A stretch of DNA of 51,239 nucleotides from Atkinsonella hypoxylon. Lineage: Eukaryota > Ascomycota > Sordariomycetes > Hypocreales > Clavicipitaceae. The notes beneath the pieces are model-generated. The model did not search any database. It saw only the letters and a list, made by a program, of their open reading frames with translations, and was not told where the DNA came from. The stretch spans positions 1 to 51,239 of the forward strand of contig JFHB01000217.1 in assembly GCA_000729835.1 (NCBI GenBank), read 5' to 3'. This document shows, piece after piece, positions 22,821 to 34,038 of the stretch. The translations under genes and the position numbers were made by a program. Within the stretch, counting starts at the first letter, position 1. Each line of letters starts with the position of its first letter.

Positions 22821-23466
22821 GGAACAAAAGACCACCCTACTGCAAGAGCTTTATAAGAAAAGCTTAGCTAATAGTCTACCTAAACTAATGCGCTAAAAGA
22901 AAGCCTAGGAAGTAACGTTTTTGCTAAAACCTAAGGAAGAAAAGGCATTTAAAGAGGTAAAAGTATACCTTAATAAAAACACTGTTCTATAGCACTATAA
23001 CTCTAGTAAGTATTTATTCTTTAAAGTTAACGCTTATAAGGAAGGATTTAGGCTCTTTATCTTCTAGCTTATAGGCAAATAGAACAGTTACAGTATACCT
23101 AGTAAAGACATTAAAAGCAACTAGCTGCAGCTAATCCTCTTTCTCTTAAGATACACTTTTAACCTAAAGAAACGTTATAGATTAACTAAGGCAGAGGTAG
23201 CTGTAATTATATAAAGTGTCTAAAAGCTATAGAAAATAGTCTAATTTAACCGCTATACTGTTAATATTATTATAGACTACTTGCTAGTAAAGGGAATTAT
23301 TAAATATACCTTACTTACTATAATAGATCTAGATAAGGCCAACCTAAAATTAGCTAAAGTAGCTAATTATCTATTGCAATTTAACCTAAGAGTCTTCTAT
23401 GTACTAGAAGTGCTAAATGTAGTGCTAAATGCGCTCTTTAGGTTGCTAGTTATAGTCTTATACTAA
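22821..23466 (+). pseudogene. RLG-1 copy B: end of reverse transcriptase and RNase H
   Basis: The frame resumes after RLC-2 with the GGAAC duplication and continues as in copy A (720-1353). The 61-codon stretch from 23281 to 23466 is fully open and corresponds to the RNase H end, reading LDKANLKLAKVANYLLQF and then VLNALFRL. It is a surviving piece of the true frame, not a separate gene. Confidence 0.8.
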
Positions 23467-23539
23467 GAAGAGGCTTATAATAGCAAATTTAATAAGCTTA
23501 ATGTAAGTGCGTTTTTTGCTAAAGAATATAGTGCTACAG

Positions 23540-25130
23540 CAGTATTAGATAAAGGTTTAAAAGAGGAAATTGTCTAAGGCTACAGTTTTAATCTAAAGCT
23601 TAGTAGGATTATAGAAGGTATTAAGGACTTTTATAAAAAGTAGAATTAGTAAAATTAATAATAAAGGCTAAGGATTCTGCTGTATAAATAGACCCTATAA
23701 GATAATAAACTCTTATACTATTATAATAGAAAAGGCTTATTTTAACTATATATATCTATAAAGGTTGTAGAATTTTATCCTTAAAATAGTCTATAATAAT
23801 TAGAACTATTTTAGTGCCTATAGAATAGCAGCAGAATTATAGGCAGTTTACTTTCTATAGATATATAAGTAGATTTAAGCCTATATTGCTTACTGCTATA
23901 CCTACAAAGAAAATATAATTAACTGCAGTAAGCTACTAGAGAAATTAAGGTTATTAGAGTTAGTTTTAACTTCTTTCTATATAATTTCACTTAATTTTAT
24001 TACTAATATACCTAAAGTTAGCTTAATAAACACTTTATAGTAAAAAGACAAATATAGCTTCTATAACTTACTGTATCTAGTAAATTGCCTATTTAGTAAG
24101 CAAACAATCCTTATACCTAAGTATACAATATATACAGCAGAAATTTAGGTAGAACTGCTCTTATAGATACTATATTTATTAGACTAAGGCCTTCTTAAGT
24201 AGATTATAAGCAACTAAGATCTAAAGTTTATTTCTAACATTTAGAGAAGTATATTTACCTAAATTAGAAGTAAATTGCTTATAGCTATAGCTTACTACCT
24301 ATAGATAAATAGAATAGCTAAACGGAAGAATTAAATAGTTATTGTTGCTGTTTAATACTATATAGTTATAAATCTAGATACACTATAGACTGCAATACTT
24401 TTAGCACTATAGCACTAACTTAATAATGTAGTAGTAGCTAGTATAGGGATTTCTTTTAACAAACTTATATATAGTTTCTAACTAGCTACTGTTGTTAATT
24501 TAATCTAATTAAATAATATTTCTAGCAATAGAACAGATATAAGCAATATAGCTATACTTTAGAAGCTATACTAGTAAGAGGTAGAAACAGCTATTAGTAT
24601 AGTAAATACCTTAAGTAAGATTAGATATAACACCTAGCATAAGCCTATTAACATTAAAGTAAGGGATATAGTTTACCTATAATTACACTAAGGATATACG
24701 CTTCTAGGAAAGCTAAAAAAGAAATAGTCTCCTTAATAGGTAGAGCTATATAAGGTTCTTATAAAAGTAAGCTTATTGTTGTTTTGCCTAGATTTTCTAC
24801 TAGATTTATATATATACTTAGTAGTATTAGCAGCTTACCTTTAGAAGCTAAAATAAAGTAAAGACTCTTTTAACTAAAAAGAGTAACTGCTACTGCTAAT
24901 TGCAATAGAAGGGTTTAGTATAAAGGACTATTAGGAAATTAAGCGAATTTATACCTATTAAATCTAACGTTTTTGCAGTAGGTTAAGTAAGCTACGTTTA
25001 GAATTCCTTATACAATAGAAAGAGTTCTTTACTAAAGATAACTAATAGATTACTAAAGATAAGCTTAAAGTTAACGCTTCTAAAATTATAAATAAATATC
25101 TATAAAAACACTCTATAAATTAGGAAGAAA
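23540..25130 (+). pseudogene. Ty3/gypsy integrase with chromodomain-like tail (RLG-1 copy B)
   Basis: Same organisation as in copy A: zinc-region segment near 23750-23930, catalytic core near 24200-24330, and a C-terminal chromodomain-like part at about 24940-25095. In-frame stops are common, some of them at sites where copy A carries the original base and the reverse, as expected from independent RIP. Confidence 0.72.
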
Positions 25131-25599
25131 AGTATTAGCGTTATTAGAAGGGTAATATAGCCTACTAGAAAGCCCTAAATTAGCTAGCAGAAGCCTACTA
25201 CTAACTCTTTTCCTTATAAGTCTTAATTTCCTTTATTATATAATAGATTGTTTAAATCCCTTAGTATCTCTTTCCTTATATTCTTATTTATTATTATTAA
25301 AACTATTAAAATTAACCTATATTATAGAATTACAGGAGGTTAGAAAGAAAACACCTATAAATCTATATACTATTGTTTTAACCTACTTTTTCTATAAATT
25401 TACCTTTACTTTTGTGAATTTTTACGCTTTCTACTATACAACCTTTTTCTTACACTCTTATATATTATAAAGTCTTATAAATTTATTAATACTATTATAG
25501 CTGCTGCTCTTTCTATCCCTTTAGGCTGTTATTTAGCTACTTTTAACAGTTAAACACTAGAATACTACACTAAGGGCAACAGACTGCCTGTAGAGCAAA

Positions 25600-28560
25600 T
25601 TTCTATAGCCTATAGAACTAGCTAGCCTTTATAGAGCTACTTTTAGCCTTTTCTGCCTCTTCTACAGAAAATCTACTACTATTATCCTTTTCTTTTAGTA
25701 ATTTAGAATTATTAATTTTAGCGAACCTAGATAGCCTATTCTAAGAAGGAAATAATAACAATAACTACACTTAAGCTATAATGCTGCTACTATTTAAACC
25801 TAAAGAAGAATATATTGCTTCTAACGTATATATTAATTATAATAATAGTTCTAATGCTAAAAGTAAAGGTTTTAAGTTTAAGGAGCAGGAATATAACTAT
25901 AAAGGTAATACAGTAGCTATAGAGCTAGACAACATTAAAACTTATCTTATATTGCTTAATTTCCGCTGCCTATATAGCACTTTTAGTAGGCCTAGAAGTG
26001 CTAAGGGCACCCTAAAAGTTAATAAGTTTATCTTTAGCACTATTTCTGTAGAAATTAAAGATAATATTAATATTACTAACGTAGGGCCTATTACAGAAGA
26101 CTATAGTTAGTATTGCTACACTAATAGAGCTAAAGAAAAGGTATAGGACATAGAAAATGCTATTTACGCTTGTGCCTACGAATTTGCCCTTAAAGGCAGC
26201 ACAATAGATAAAACCAGCATTAAGGTCTCTAAAGATAACGTACTGTTAAAAATAAGCTACCCTGTATAGCCTATTTTTATGCCTACTAGTTGCTCTATTA
26301 CGTGACCCTCATTAGGTCTTGTTACGTTGATTTTTGGTAGAGATATCGCTGTTACTAGATGCGAAACATCTAGAATTAACTAAGGCAAAGTTGCCTAACC
26401 TATAGTTAACTTTAACTGCGATTTTCTCTATAACTAGCAATAGTAGAAATTTAAGAAGTATACTATTTAAAAGCTAAGAATTAGAGCTATTTAATAGTAT
26501 AATTGTTAGATAGAGTTGCTTATAAGGGTTGCTTGTTATTAGTGGAATTTGTTCATTGTGCACGTAAGCGTCTTGTTTGTATAGCTGTAAGTTGATTTTT
26601 TTGTTTTTATATAGTAAATCTTTTTGCGGAAATTATAAAGTAGCCTACAAGCCCCTTCTAGCAACTACGGCCTGCTAATATAGTTAGAGGGTCTATAAGG
26701 GACTAGAAAGATTTAAGATTCTACTCTTACTAACTTGTTCGTTACAGCGCTCTCAATATAAGATACCACTATTATTATAGTTATCTACTGCCTCTACGTG
26801 ATCTATACTATACACTACAGCTTGATTTAGGCCGCTGCTGCTTCCACTACGTAATAATTGCTAGGAGCAATTACAGGTGCTAAATCTAAGAGACCACTAC
26901 TCTCTTAGATATCTAGTCCTGTAATCCCTATTATTTTCAATACGTACATTACTTACTCTAGCAGAATACAGTGATGTATATCTTTAGGATTTACAATAAC
27001 TGCGAAGTAAAGCGCTAGAACTAGCGATATAAAGGCAAGGATGCTAAGGCATCTGTAGGTAACGCTAAAGTGGCTAGAAGAGGCAAGATATAGGCAAAAG
27101 CAGCAGCTACTGTATACTACAGTAGCAATATAGTGAAAAGAGGCAAGGAAACTATTACTACGGATTTATCTACTAGTTTACTGTTATAAGTAGCGTTACT
27201 TATTATCTACTTCTCTAATAAATTTAGCGGGATTAACAGCACTATTGTAGGTACCTTAGCTAGTATTAGCTGCATAAACTTACTCTTTATTCTATTAGCT
27301 AAAGTGCAATCCTAGAGCTAGCGTAATAGTCTCCTTTAGAAGAAGTGTAAATTTAACGCTAAGGAAATAATTAAAGCCTACCTTAAGGACACTCCTATAA
27401 GTAGTAACGCTATATAGAAGTAACTTAACCTCTATATTACTAAAATTAATAAGTTAAATAAAAAGATTAACTAGGTTAGAATAAAGGCTAAAGGAGGTCT
27501 ATTTAACAAGCAGTTTAACGAATTATAGACTACTATCTATAGTATATATAACTAACTAAATAGTATAAGTTAATTTAATAAAGGTATTAATAACGTTATT
27601 AATAAAAATAAAACCTTACTAAAGGTTGCTAGCAATATTAATATACTATAGGCAGAAAGCAGACGCTTATAACACAAAATTAACTGCATTTATGTAGACT
27701 TCTTAGAACGCTTAGCTAACTAGCCTATTACTACATAAGGCCTCTTTAGTAATAGATTTAGCACTATTTAATATAGAAAAAGTGCTTAGTTTATCCTAAT
27801 TAACTTATCTTTAATACGTTTCTCTCTATTAATTCTATAAAAGACACCTTCTGCAGTAAAGCTAACACTAACTAAGGTAAAAACGCTAACTAAGAGGCTA
27901 GCTATAGGTAAACTAGTAGAAATACCTACTAAGCGTAAGACTAGCACCTTTTAGGTAAAACTCTCCCTAAAGCTACTAGGAACGTTCTTTAGCTTTACTT
28001 TCTAGAGAGAACTAACAGCTTACTACAACTAACTAATAATTTGCTGCTATTGTTAATGCTTAAGGATTAGAATAGGCTGTATATATATAAAGAAATGCAC
28101 TAGAGAGATCTAATAGAAAATTTGCTTTAATATAGATTAATTTTTAATGCTTTTAACACTATATAGAATAATCTTGCACAAAGAATATACTATATAGATT
28201 CAATAAATTAGCTTTATTATATAAGATTAATTTATAGAATTTAATATTATCTAGGATAATTTTACGCAACTTCACTTATATATAGAATATAGAACAAGCT
28301 TTAACGCTCTATTAGGTTTAAGGAAATCTATTAATTTAATATATAGATTTAATAGTTACTAGATTATAAGTGTAATTTAGGCATTATAAGTGCATAGGAA
28401 AATACGTAAATATAGCAACCTACGTTGCAGATTGTACTACAACAACAATAATATATACTTACGCAATAAAATAACAACTACCTTTATGCACCTTTTATAA
28501 CAGCTAGATTAACAAGTTATTTAGTTTAATCTAATACGCCTTCTAACAACTAACAATTAA
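25600..28560 (+). pseudogene. Third ORF of RLG-1 (copy B), interrupted by a solo RLC-1 LTR
   Basis: It is the better preserved copy of the extra ORF. From 25781 to 26110 it is open for 109 codons (MLLLFKPKEEYIASNVY...). The solo LTR and its CGTAC duplication occupy 26244-26947, after which the frame resumes and shows a hydrophobic stretch (about 27175-27310), a Leu/Ile/Lys/Asn heptad-like stretch (about 27420-27700) and a basic C-terminal third. Length without the insert is about 750 codons. Function unknown. Being retained in both copies in the same place shows it belongs to the element rather than being a chance insert. Confidence 0.6.
26244..26942 (+). repeat. Solo RLC-1 LTR (699 bp) in RLG-1 ORF3
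   Basis: It starts TGTTAAAAATAAG and ends TTTTCAATA, the RIP form of TTTTCAACA. CGTAC at 26239-26243 and 26943-26947 is the target duplication. Copy A shows the uninterrupted site around 4120-4130. A solo LTR arises by recombination between the two LTRs of one element. Flanking RLG-1 sequence for about 150 bp left and 250 bp right is unusually lightly mutated. Confidence 0.93.
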
Positions 28561-28607
28561 TTTTTAGAACAGCTAGAACAGCTAATCTTTTTTATAGAGG
28601 CAGCACT

Positions 28608-28850
28608 TATTACGGGATAATCCTATAGACCTATAGGTTACTAATGCACATAACTGCAATTATATATAAGTAGTTAGAAGCAACACTTAGGTAGTTAGAT
28701 TAAACAATTAACTATTATTCACTAGAACACTATTACTAGATACTCCTTACAGAAGCTCTTACGACTTCTCTTACGATTTATTGTATAACCTGTTGAATCC
28801 GACAACCCATTGTCACTTCCGACAAGCCCACGCTAGATCCCACCGTAACA
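28608..28850 (+). repeat. 3' LTR of RLG-1 copy B (243 bp)
   Basis: It starts TATTACGGG (TGTTACGGG after RIP) and ends intact with CCGTAACA, followed by the AATAG duplication. The last 70 bases are nearly undamaged. Confidence 0.92.
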
Positions 28851-28855
28851 AATAG

Positions 28856-30930
28856 GTTCTATTTCATAGGGCATCCCTAAGGTTCCTATTAGTTCTATAG
28901 TGGATAATTCTTTAGAGGGAGAAATTAATAACTAGCAATTAGTAGATAATTATACTCCTAAGTATCCTTATCTTAGTTATCTAGATGTACTGAATTATCT
29001 ACTAGAACCTGTAGATTAAGCTCTTCTACTAAGCAACCCTATAGAAGCTGTAGAGGCCCCTAAAGCCTCTATATCTATAGAAGCCCCTTAGGCTAATATA
29101 GAACCTATAGAAGCTGAAGCTGAATCTATTGATGCTAATGCTATAGATTTAGATAGAGATATATTTTCCTTAATCAAGGATCTATACTTTAAGGCAAGAA
29201 CTAAAGCAGCTATTACTTCTAATAGTAATAAGGATAAACTTCCTAATACATAGAAGTAAGCCCTAAAAAGCTCTGCTAAGTAGCATTAGATAGAAGCTAC
29301 CTATAGCGAATTTAAGCAGCTATTAGCTGCTAGAACCTTTAAATTTATAGGGAAAGACTAAGTACCTAAGGGCTAAAGAGTTCTAAAGAATAGGCTTGTT
29401 TATAGGCTAAAGAAGGATAAAGAAAATAATCCTATAAAATATAAGGCCTGCCTTATTGCTAAGGGATTTATATAAATAGAAGGTTAAGACTATCTAAAGA
29501 CCTTTGCTGCAACTAGTATTCCTTCTAGCTAGCGTATATTATTAGCTCTTGTAGCTTTTAATAACTAGGAAGTTAAGCAAATCGATTTTATAGGAGCGTT
29601 TTTAAATAGTAAGCTAAAAGAAGCTATTTATATAGAAATCCTAGATAGATTCGTTAAATTTACAGAGCAAGCATCGCTATTAGTAGCTAAGCTACTAAAA
29701 AGCTGTAATTATAAGCCCTTTAAAGAGCAAGTAATTAAGCTAGAAAAATCCCTCTATAGTCTAAAGCAAAGTCCTAGAGAATAGCAGTAAATTCTAACAG
29801 AATTACTTTAAAAGTATAGATTTAAACCTCTTATATTAGACCCAGCAGTCTTTTATAACCCAGCTATATTTACGTATATTGCTACTTATGTAGATAACTG
29901 TCTTCTAATTAGGCCTAATTTACAATATATTAATAAGCTTAAAAAGCTACTAAATTAAGCTTATTTAATAGAAGATAGAGGACCAGCAGAATTCTTCCTA
30001 GGCGTTTAAATTACCTATAATAGGTCTAAAAGGTCTATTAAAATCTATTAATCTTAATATATCCTTAAAGCTCTAGAAAGATTCAATATACTAGATGCTA
30101 AGCTAGCTTCTATCTCTATACAGCTGGGGATTCTAAAGCAACTAGTTATAAAACTCCTCTTAAAATCCAATTATAAGCTTTATTAGAGCATAATAGGCAC
30201 TATAATATACCTTATGTTGCTAACTAGAGCTGATATTGCTTTTTCCGTTCAGTGGCTATCAACCTTCTTAGCTAAGCCCTATATAGAGCATCTAAATGCC
30301 TCTAAGCACCTCCTTCAGTACTAAGGTGGTACTAGAAGCTTTGCTATCGTTTATGAGCGTTCTAGTCTACACTTAGAGTCTAAAAAGTCTTTTAATACTA
30401 CTATTAGTTATAAAGAAGTCTTAAAGACTCTCCTTAGTTATTGCAATAGCGATTTTGCTGGTGATAAAGTCTCTTCTAAATCAACCTATGCTTATCTATA
30501 TAAGCTAGCTAGTGGACCTATTAGCTGGAAATTAAAGAAAGCTAGTACTATTGCCCTTTCTACCTTAGAAGCAGAATCTAATGCATTATTAGAAGCTATT
30601 AGGGAATTAGAGTGGCTTTACGGCCTTTTTAAGGAGATAAAGCTGCCTTTAACCCCTCCTATTTCTATTAGGTGTAATAATTAAGGCGCTATAGTTACTG
30701 CTTACAACCCTACATTATATAGCAGAACTAAGCATACTCTTTTAAAGTTTAACTACATTAGGGAAAAGATTCGTAAAGGTATAGCTAAGGTTAGTTATAT
30801 TAATACAAATTAGATGCTAGCAGATAGCCTAACTAAGCCTCTTGCTATCCAAAAGCATTAATAATTTATTAAGTTACTAGAGCTTTCTAGCTAGCTTATA
30901 AAAGCAACAAAAACACTTAAAAAATCGAAA
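28856..30930 (+). pseudogene. RLC-1 copy 1: linker, reverse transcriptase and RNase H
   Basis: After RLG-1 copy B the polyprotein resumes with an acidic, Pro/Ala-rich linker (28890-29170, with SLEGEINN and SIEAPQANIEP-type blocks). RT follows from about 29280, with KQIDFIGAFLNSKLKEAIY (29575-29630) and the active site YVDN at 29887-29898, where YVDD is expected. RNase H has YCNSDFAGDK (about 30438-30470), a D-to-N change, and LEAESNAL (about 30570). It ends near 30930 with a Lys-rich tail. The first 350 bases after the junction are lightly mutated. Confidence 0.85.
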
Positions 30931-31142
30931 AGCAACGAAAAACAGTTAAAAATCGAAAACAACAAAAACAATTAACAATAACTAGTTATATTTAACTATA
31001 ACTACCCTGGAATTGCTAGAATTAGTTATGTTATTAGTTATATTATTAGTACTGTATTTCGTTAGTTAATTCTTACTTAGATATCCTTTAAAGGAGCTAA
31101 GTTGCTTGTAGAACTAGTTACTTCTTACATTTCTAGAGGGAG
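30931..31142 (+). other. RLC-1 3' non-coding region and polypurine tract
   Basis: A/C-rich sequence follows the polyprotein and leads to AGAGGGAG at about 31134-31142, directly before the LTR. The same arrangement precedes the 3' LTRs at 40480 and, on the minus strand, at 45700. Confidence 0.7.
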
Positions 31143-31842
31143 TGTTAAAAATAAGCTACTCTATAGTCTATTTTTATGCTTACTAGTTGCCTACTAGTTG
31201 CTCTATTACGTAACCCTTTTTTAGTTATGTTACGTTAATTTTTAGTAGAGATATTGCTGTTACTAAATGCGAAATATCTAGATTTAACTAAGGCAAAGTT
31301 GCTTAACCTATAGTTAGCTTTAATAGGGTTTTTCTCTATAACTAGTAATAGTAGAAATTTAAGAAGTATATTATTTAAAAGCTAAGAATTAGGGCTATCT
31401 AATAGTATAATTGTTAAATAGAGTTGCTTATAAGGGTTGTTTGCTATTAGTGGAATTTATTAAATTGTGTATATAGGTTTCTTGTTTATATAGCTGTAAG
31501 TCGATTTTTTTGTTTTTATATAGTAAATCTTTTTGCGGAAATTATAAAGTAGCCTACAAGCCCCTTCTAGCGACTACAGCCTGCTGATATAGTTAGAGGG
31601 TCTATAAGGGACTAGAAAGATTCAAGATCCTACCCTTACTGTTCGTTACAGCGCTCTTAATATAAAGATACTACTATTACAGTTATCTATTGCCTTTACG
31701 TAATCTAGTACTATACACTATAGCTTAATTTAAGCCGCTGCTGCTTCCACTACGTGATAATTGCTAGGAGCAATTACAGGTGCTAAATCTAAGAGACCAC
31801 TACCCTCTTAGATATCTAGTCCTGTAATCCCTATTATTTTCA
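31143..31842 (+). repeat. RLC-1 copy 1 3' LTR (700 bp)
   Basis: Homologous over its length with the five other 0.7 kb LTRs in the window. It starts TGTTAAAAATAAG. The right end reads TTTTCAAAAAC rather than TTTTCAATA, so the last bases are altered or missing at the junction with the next fragment. The three-way-junction fold is degraded in this copy. Confidence 0.85.
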
Positions 31843-32237
31843 AAAACTATAATGTACCTTATGTTGCTAACTAGGGCTGATATTGCTTTTTCCGTTCAGT
31901 GGCTATCAACCTTCCTAGCTAAGCCCTATATAGAGCACCTGAACGCCTCTAAGCACCTCCTAAGGTACTTAAGTGGTACTAGAAGCTTTGCTATTATTTA
32001 TAAGCGTTCTAGTCCACACCCTATAGGGTCTTCCTCTAAAGCTTCTAATAGTTCTATTAGTTGTAAAGAAGTACTTAAGACCCTCCTTAGTTATTGCGAT
32101 AGCGATTTTGCTGGTGACAAAGTCTCTTCTAAATCAACCTATGCTTATCTATATAAGCTAGCTGGTGGACCTATTAGCTGGAAATCGAAGAAAGCTAGTA
32201 CTATTGCTCTTTCCACTTTAGAAGCAGAATCCGATGC
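31843..32237 (+). pseudogene. Well-preserved RLC-1 RT-end/RNase H fragment between two LTRs
   Basis: This 395 bp piece matches the interval from about 30203 to 30587 of copy 1. From 31852 it is open for about 129 codons: MYLMLLTRADIAFSVQWLS at the RT end, then YCDSDFAGDK and LEAESDA of RNase H, with the acidic catalytic residues still present. The frame then runs into LTR sequence and stops at 32310. It lacks the rest of the element and cannot encode a complete enzyme. It is the least mutated coding stretch in the window. Confidence 0.85.
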
Positions 32238-32945
32238 TGTTAAAAATAAGCTACCCTGTATAGCCTATTTTTATGCTTGCTGGTTGCCTGTTAGTTGCTC
32301 TATCACGTGACCCTAACTAGGTCTTGTTACGTTGATTTTTAGTAGAGATATCGCTGTTACTAGATGCAAAACATCTAGAATCGACTAAGGCAAAGTTGCC
32401 TAACCTATAGTCAACTTTAACAGCGATTTTCTCTACAACTAGCAATAGTAGAAATTCAAGAAGTATACTATTTAAAAGCTAAGAATTAGGGCTATTTAAT
32501 AGTATAATTGTTAGATAGAGTTGCTTATAAGGGTTGCTTGTTATTAGTGGAATTTGTTAAATTGTGTATATAAGCGTCTCGTTTGTATAGCTATAAGTTA
32601 ATTTTTTTGTTTTTATATAGTAAATCTTTTTGCGGAAATTATAAAGTAGCCTATAAGCCCCTTCTAGCAACTACAGCCCGCTAATATAGTTAGTAGGTCT
32701 ATAAGGGACTAGAAAGATTCAAGATTCTACCCTTACTAACTTATTCGTTACAGCGCTCTTAATATAAGATACCACTATTATTATAGTTATCTACTGCCTC
32801 TACGTGATCTATATTATACACTACAGCTTGATTTAGGCCGCTGCTGCTTCCGCTACATAATAATTGCTAGGAGCAATTACAGGTGCTAAATCTAAGAGAC
32901 CACTACCCTCTTAGATATCTAGTCCTGTAATCCCTATTATTTTCA
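32238..32945 (+). repeat. RLC-1 LTR (708 bp) joined to the RNase H fragment
   Basis: It starts TGTTAAAAATAAG right after GATGC of the RNase H fragment and ends TTTTCA followed by AAAATAATAAA. No 5 bp duplication is visible (GATGC left, AAAAT right). It carries the clearest version of the LTR fold at 32342-32436 and of the 3' hairpins at 32862-32931. Confidence 0.85.
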
Positions 32946-33328
32946 AAAATAATAAATAAATATCTTCTATTAGTTTTTCTTTAGAATAAATAAGGTTTCT
33001 ATTTTTAGCTTAAAGCTAGTTAAGTAATTAAGAATATTTTCTTCCTTAAATTAGTATATATTAAACTTTTTATTAAAGATAGCTTAAGCTTACTACTTTC
33101 TAATAGCTTTACCTATAGCTTTAGTAAGAGCCTTATAATGTATAGCTATAGCGCTATTAGTACTAGCTTTTTTATCTTAAGTATTTAATTCTATTATAAC
33201 CTTAGGTTTAAAAGTAACTTTTTTAGAAGATTTACTAGATTAGCTAGAGCTAGTATTAGCTACTTTAAATATAAAGCTAATACTTTTCTTTAAGAAATAT
33301 AGAATACTAAACTTATATAAATAACTAG
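32946..33328 (-). mobile_element. Part of degraded element H, left of RLC-1 copy 2
   Basis: The sequence is unrelated to the LTR elements here and continues, after removal of RLC-1 copy 2 and one ACTAG, into 41183 onwards. On the minus strand it has a partly open frame with a Ser/Lys-rich stretch (SSKSSKKVTFKPKV, about 33200-33245) and a helical stretch further on. I do not recognise it. Its left end is cut by the LTR at 32945. Confidence 0.5.
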
Positions 33329-34026
33329 TGTTAAAAATAAGCTACCCTGTATAGCCTATTTTTATGCCTACTAGTTGCTCTATCACGTGACCCTCATTAG
33401 GTCTTGTTACGTTGATTTTTGGTAGAGATATTGCTGTTACTAGATGCAAAACATCTAGAATCGACTAAGGCAAAGTTGCCTAACCTATAGTCAACTTTAA
33501 CTGCGATTTTCTCCACAACTAGCAATAGTAGAAATTCAAGAAGTATACTATTTAAAAGCTAAGAATTAGGGCTATTTAATGGTATAATTGTTAGATAGAG
33601 TTGCTTATAAGGGTTGCTTGTTATTAGTGGAATTTGTTAAATTATACACATAAGCGTCTCGTTTATATAGCTGTAAGTTAATTTTTTTGTTTTTATATAG
33701 TAAATCTTTTTGCGGAAATTATAAAGTGGCCTATAAGCCTCTTCTAGTGACTACAGCCTGCTAATATAGTTAGTAGGTCTATAAGGGACTAGAAAGATTT
33801 AAGATCCTACCCTTACTAAATTGTTTGTTACAGCGCTCTTAATATAAAGATACTACTATTACAGTTATCTATTGCCTCTACGTAATCTATACTATACACT
33901 ATAGCTTAATTTAGGCCGCTGCTGCTTCCACTACGTAATAATTGCTAGGAGCAATTATAGGTGCTAAATCTAAGAGACTACTACTCTCTTAGATATCTAG
34001 TTCTGTAATCTCTATTATTTTCAATA
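33329..34026 (+). repeat. 5' LTR of RLC-1 copy 2 (698 bp)
   Basis: It starts TGTTAAAAATAAG and ends TTTTCAATA. The ends form an imperfect inverted repeat whose ancestral form was probably TGTTGAAAATAA and TTATTTTCAACA. It is followed directly by the primer site. Confidence 0.92.
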
Positions 34027-34038
34027 GGTTATAAGCCC
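34027..34038 (+). other. Primer-binding site matching the initiator tRNA-Met anticodon arm
   Basis: The 12 bases GGTTATAAGCCC differ by one G-to-A change from GGTTATGAGCCC, the complement of the anticodon stem-loop of eukaryotic initiator tRNA-Met. Drosophila copia uses a half-molecule of this tRNA in the same way. The site begins at the first base after the LTR. Confidence 0.75.

Larger units (their letters stand above)
11880..28850 (+). mobile_element. RLG-1 copy B: complete Ty3/gypsy element with two nested insertions
   Basis: LTRs of 243 bp at 11880-12122 and 28608-28850 bound the element, and AATAG flanks both ends (11875-11879 and 28851-28855). Removing RLC-2 plus its duplication and the solo RLC-1 LTR plus its duplication leaves about 9.9 kb. 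The internal order is gag, protease, reverse transcriptase, RNase H, integrase with chromodomain-like tail, then ORF3. It is inserted in the integrase region of RLC-1 copy 1. Confidence 0.93.
8761..31842 (+). mobile_element. RLC-1 copy 1: Ty1/copia retrotransposon, interrupted by RLG-1 copy B
   Basis: This copia element has its 5' LTR and leader outside the window, displaced by element X. Gag to integrase run from 8761 to 11879, then 17 kb of inserted elements, then the rest of integrase/linker, reverse transcriptase, RNase H and 3' LTR (28856-31842). Copy 2 at 33329-41177 is uninterrupted at the same place and proves the join: the two flanks fuse to give the uninterrupted sequence around 38190-38220, with AATAG duplicated at the insertion. 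All frames are RIP-damaged. Confidence 0.9.

Noticed and set aside
33321..33328. An 8 bp duplication ATAACTAG at the ends of RLC-1 copy 2
   Set aside because: The ATA belongs to the LTR end (TTTTCAATA), as shown by the solo LTR with its CGTAC duplication, so the duplication is ACTAG, 5 bp.
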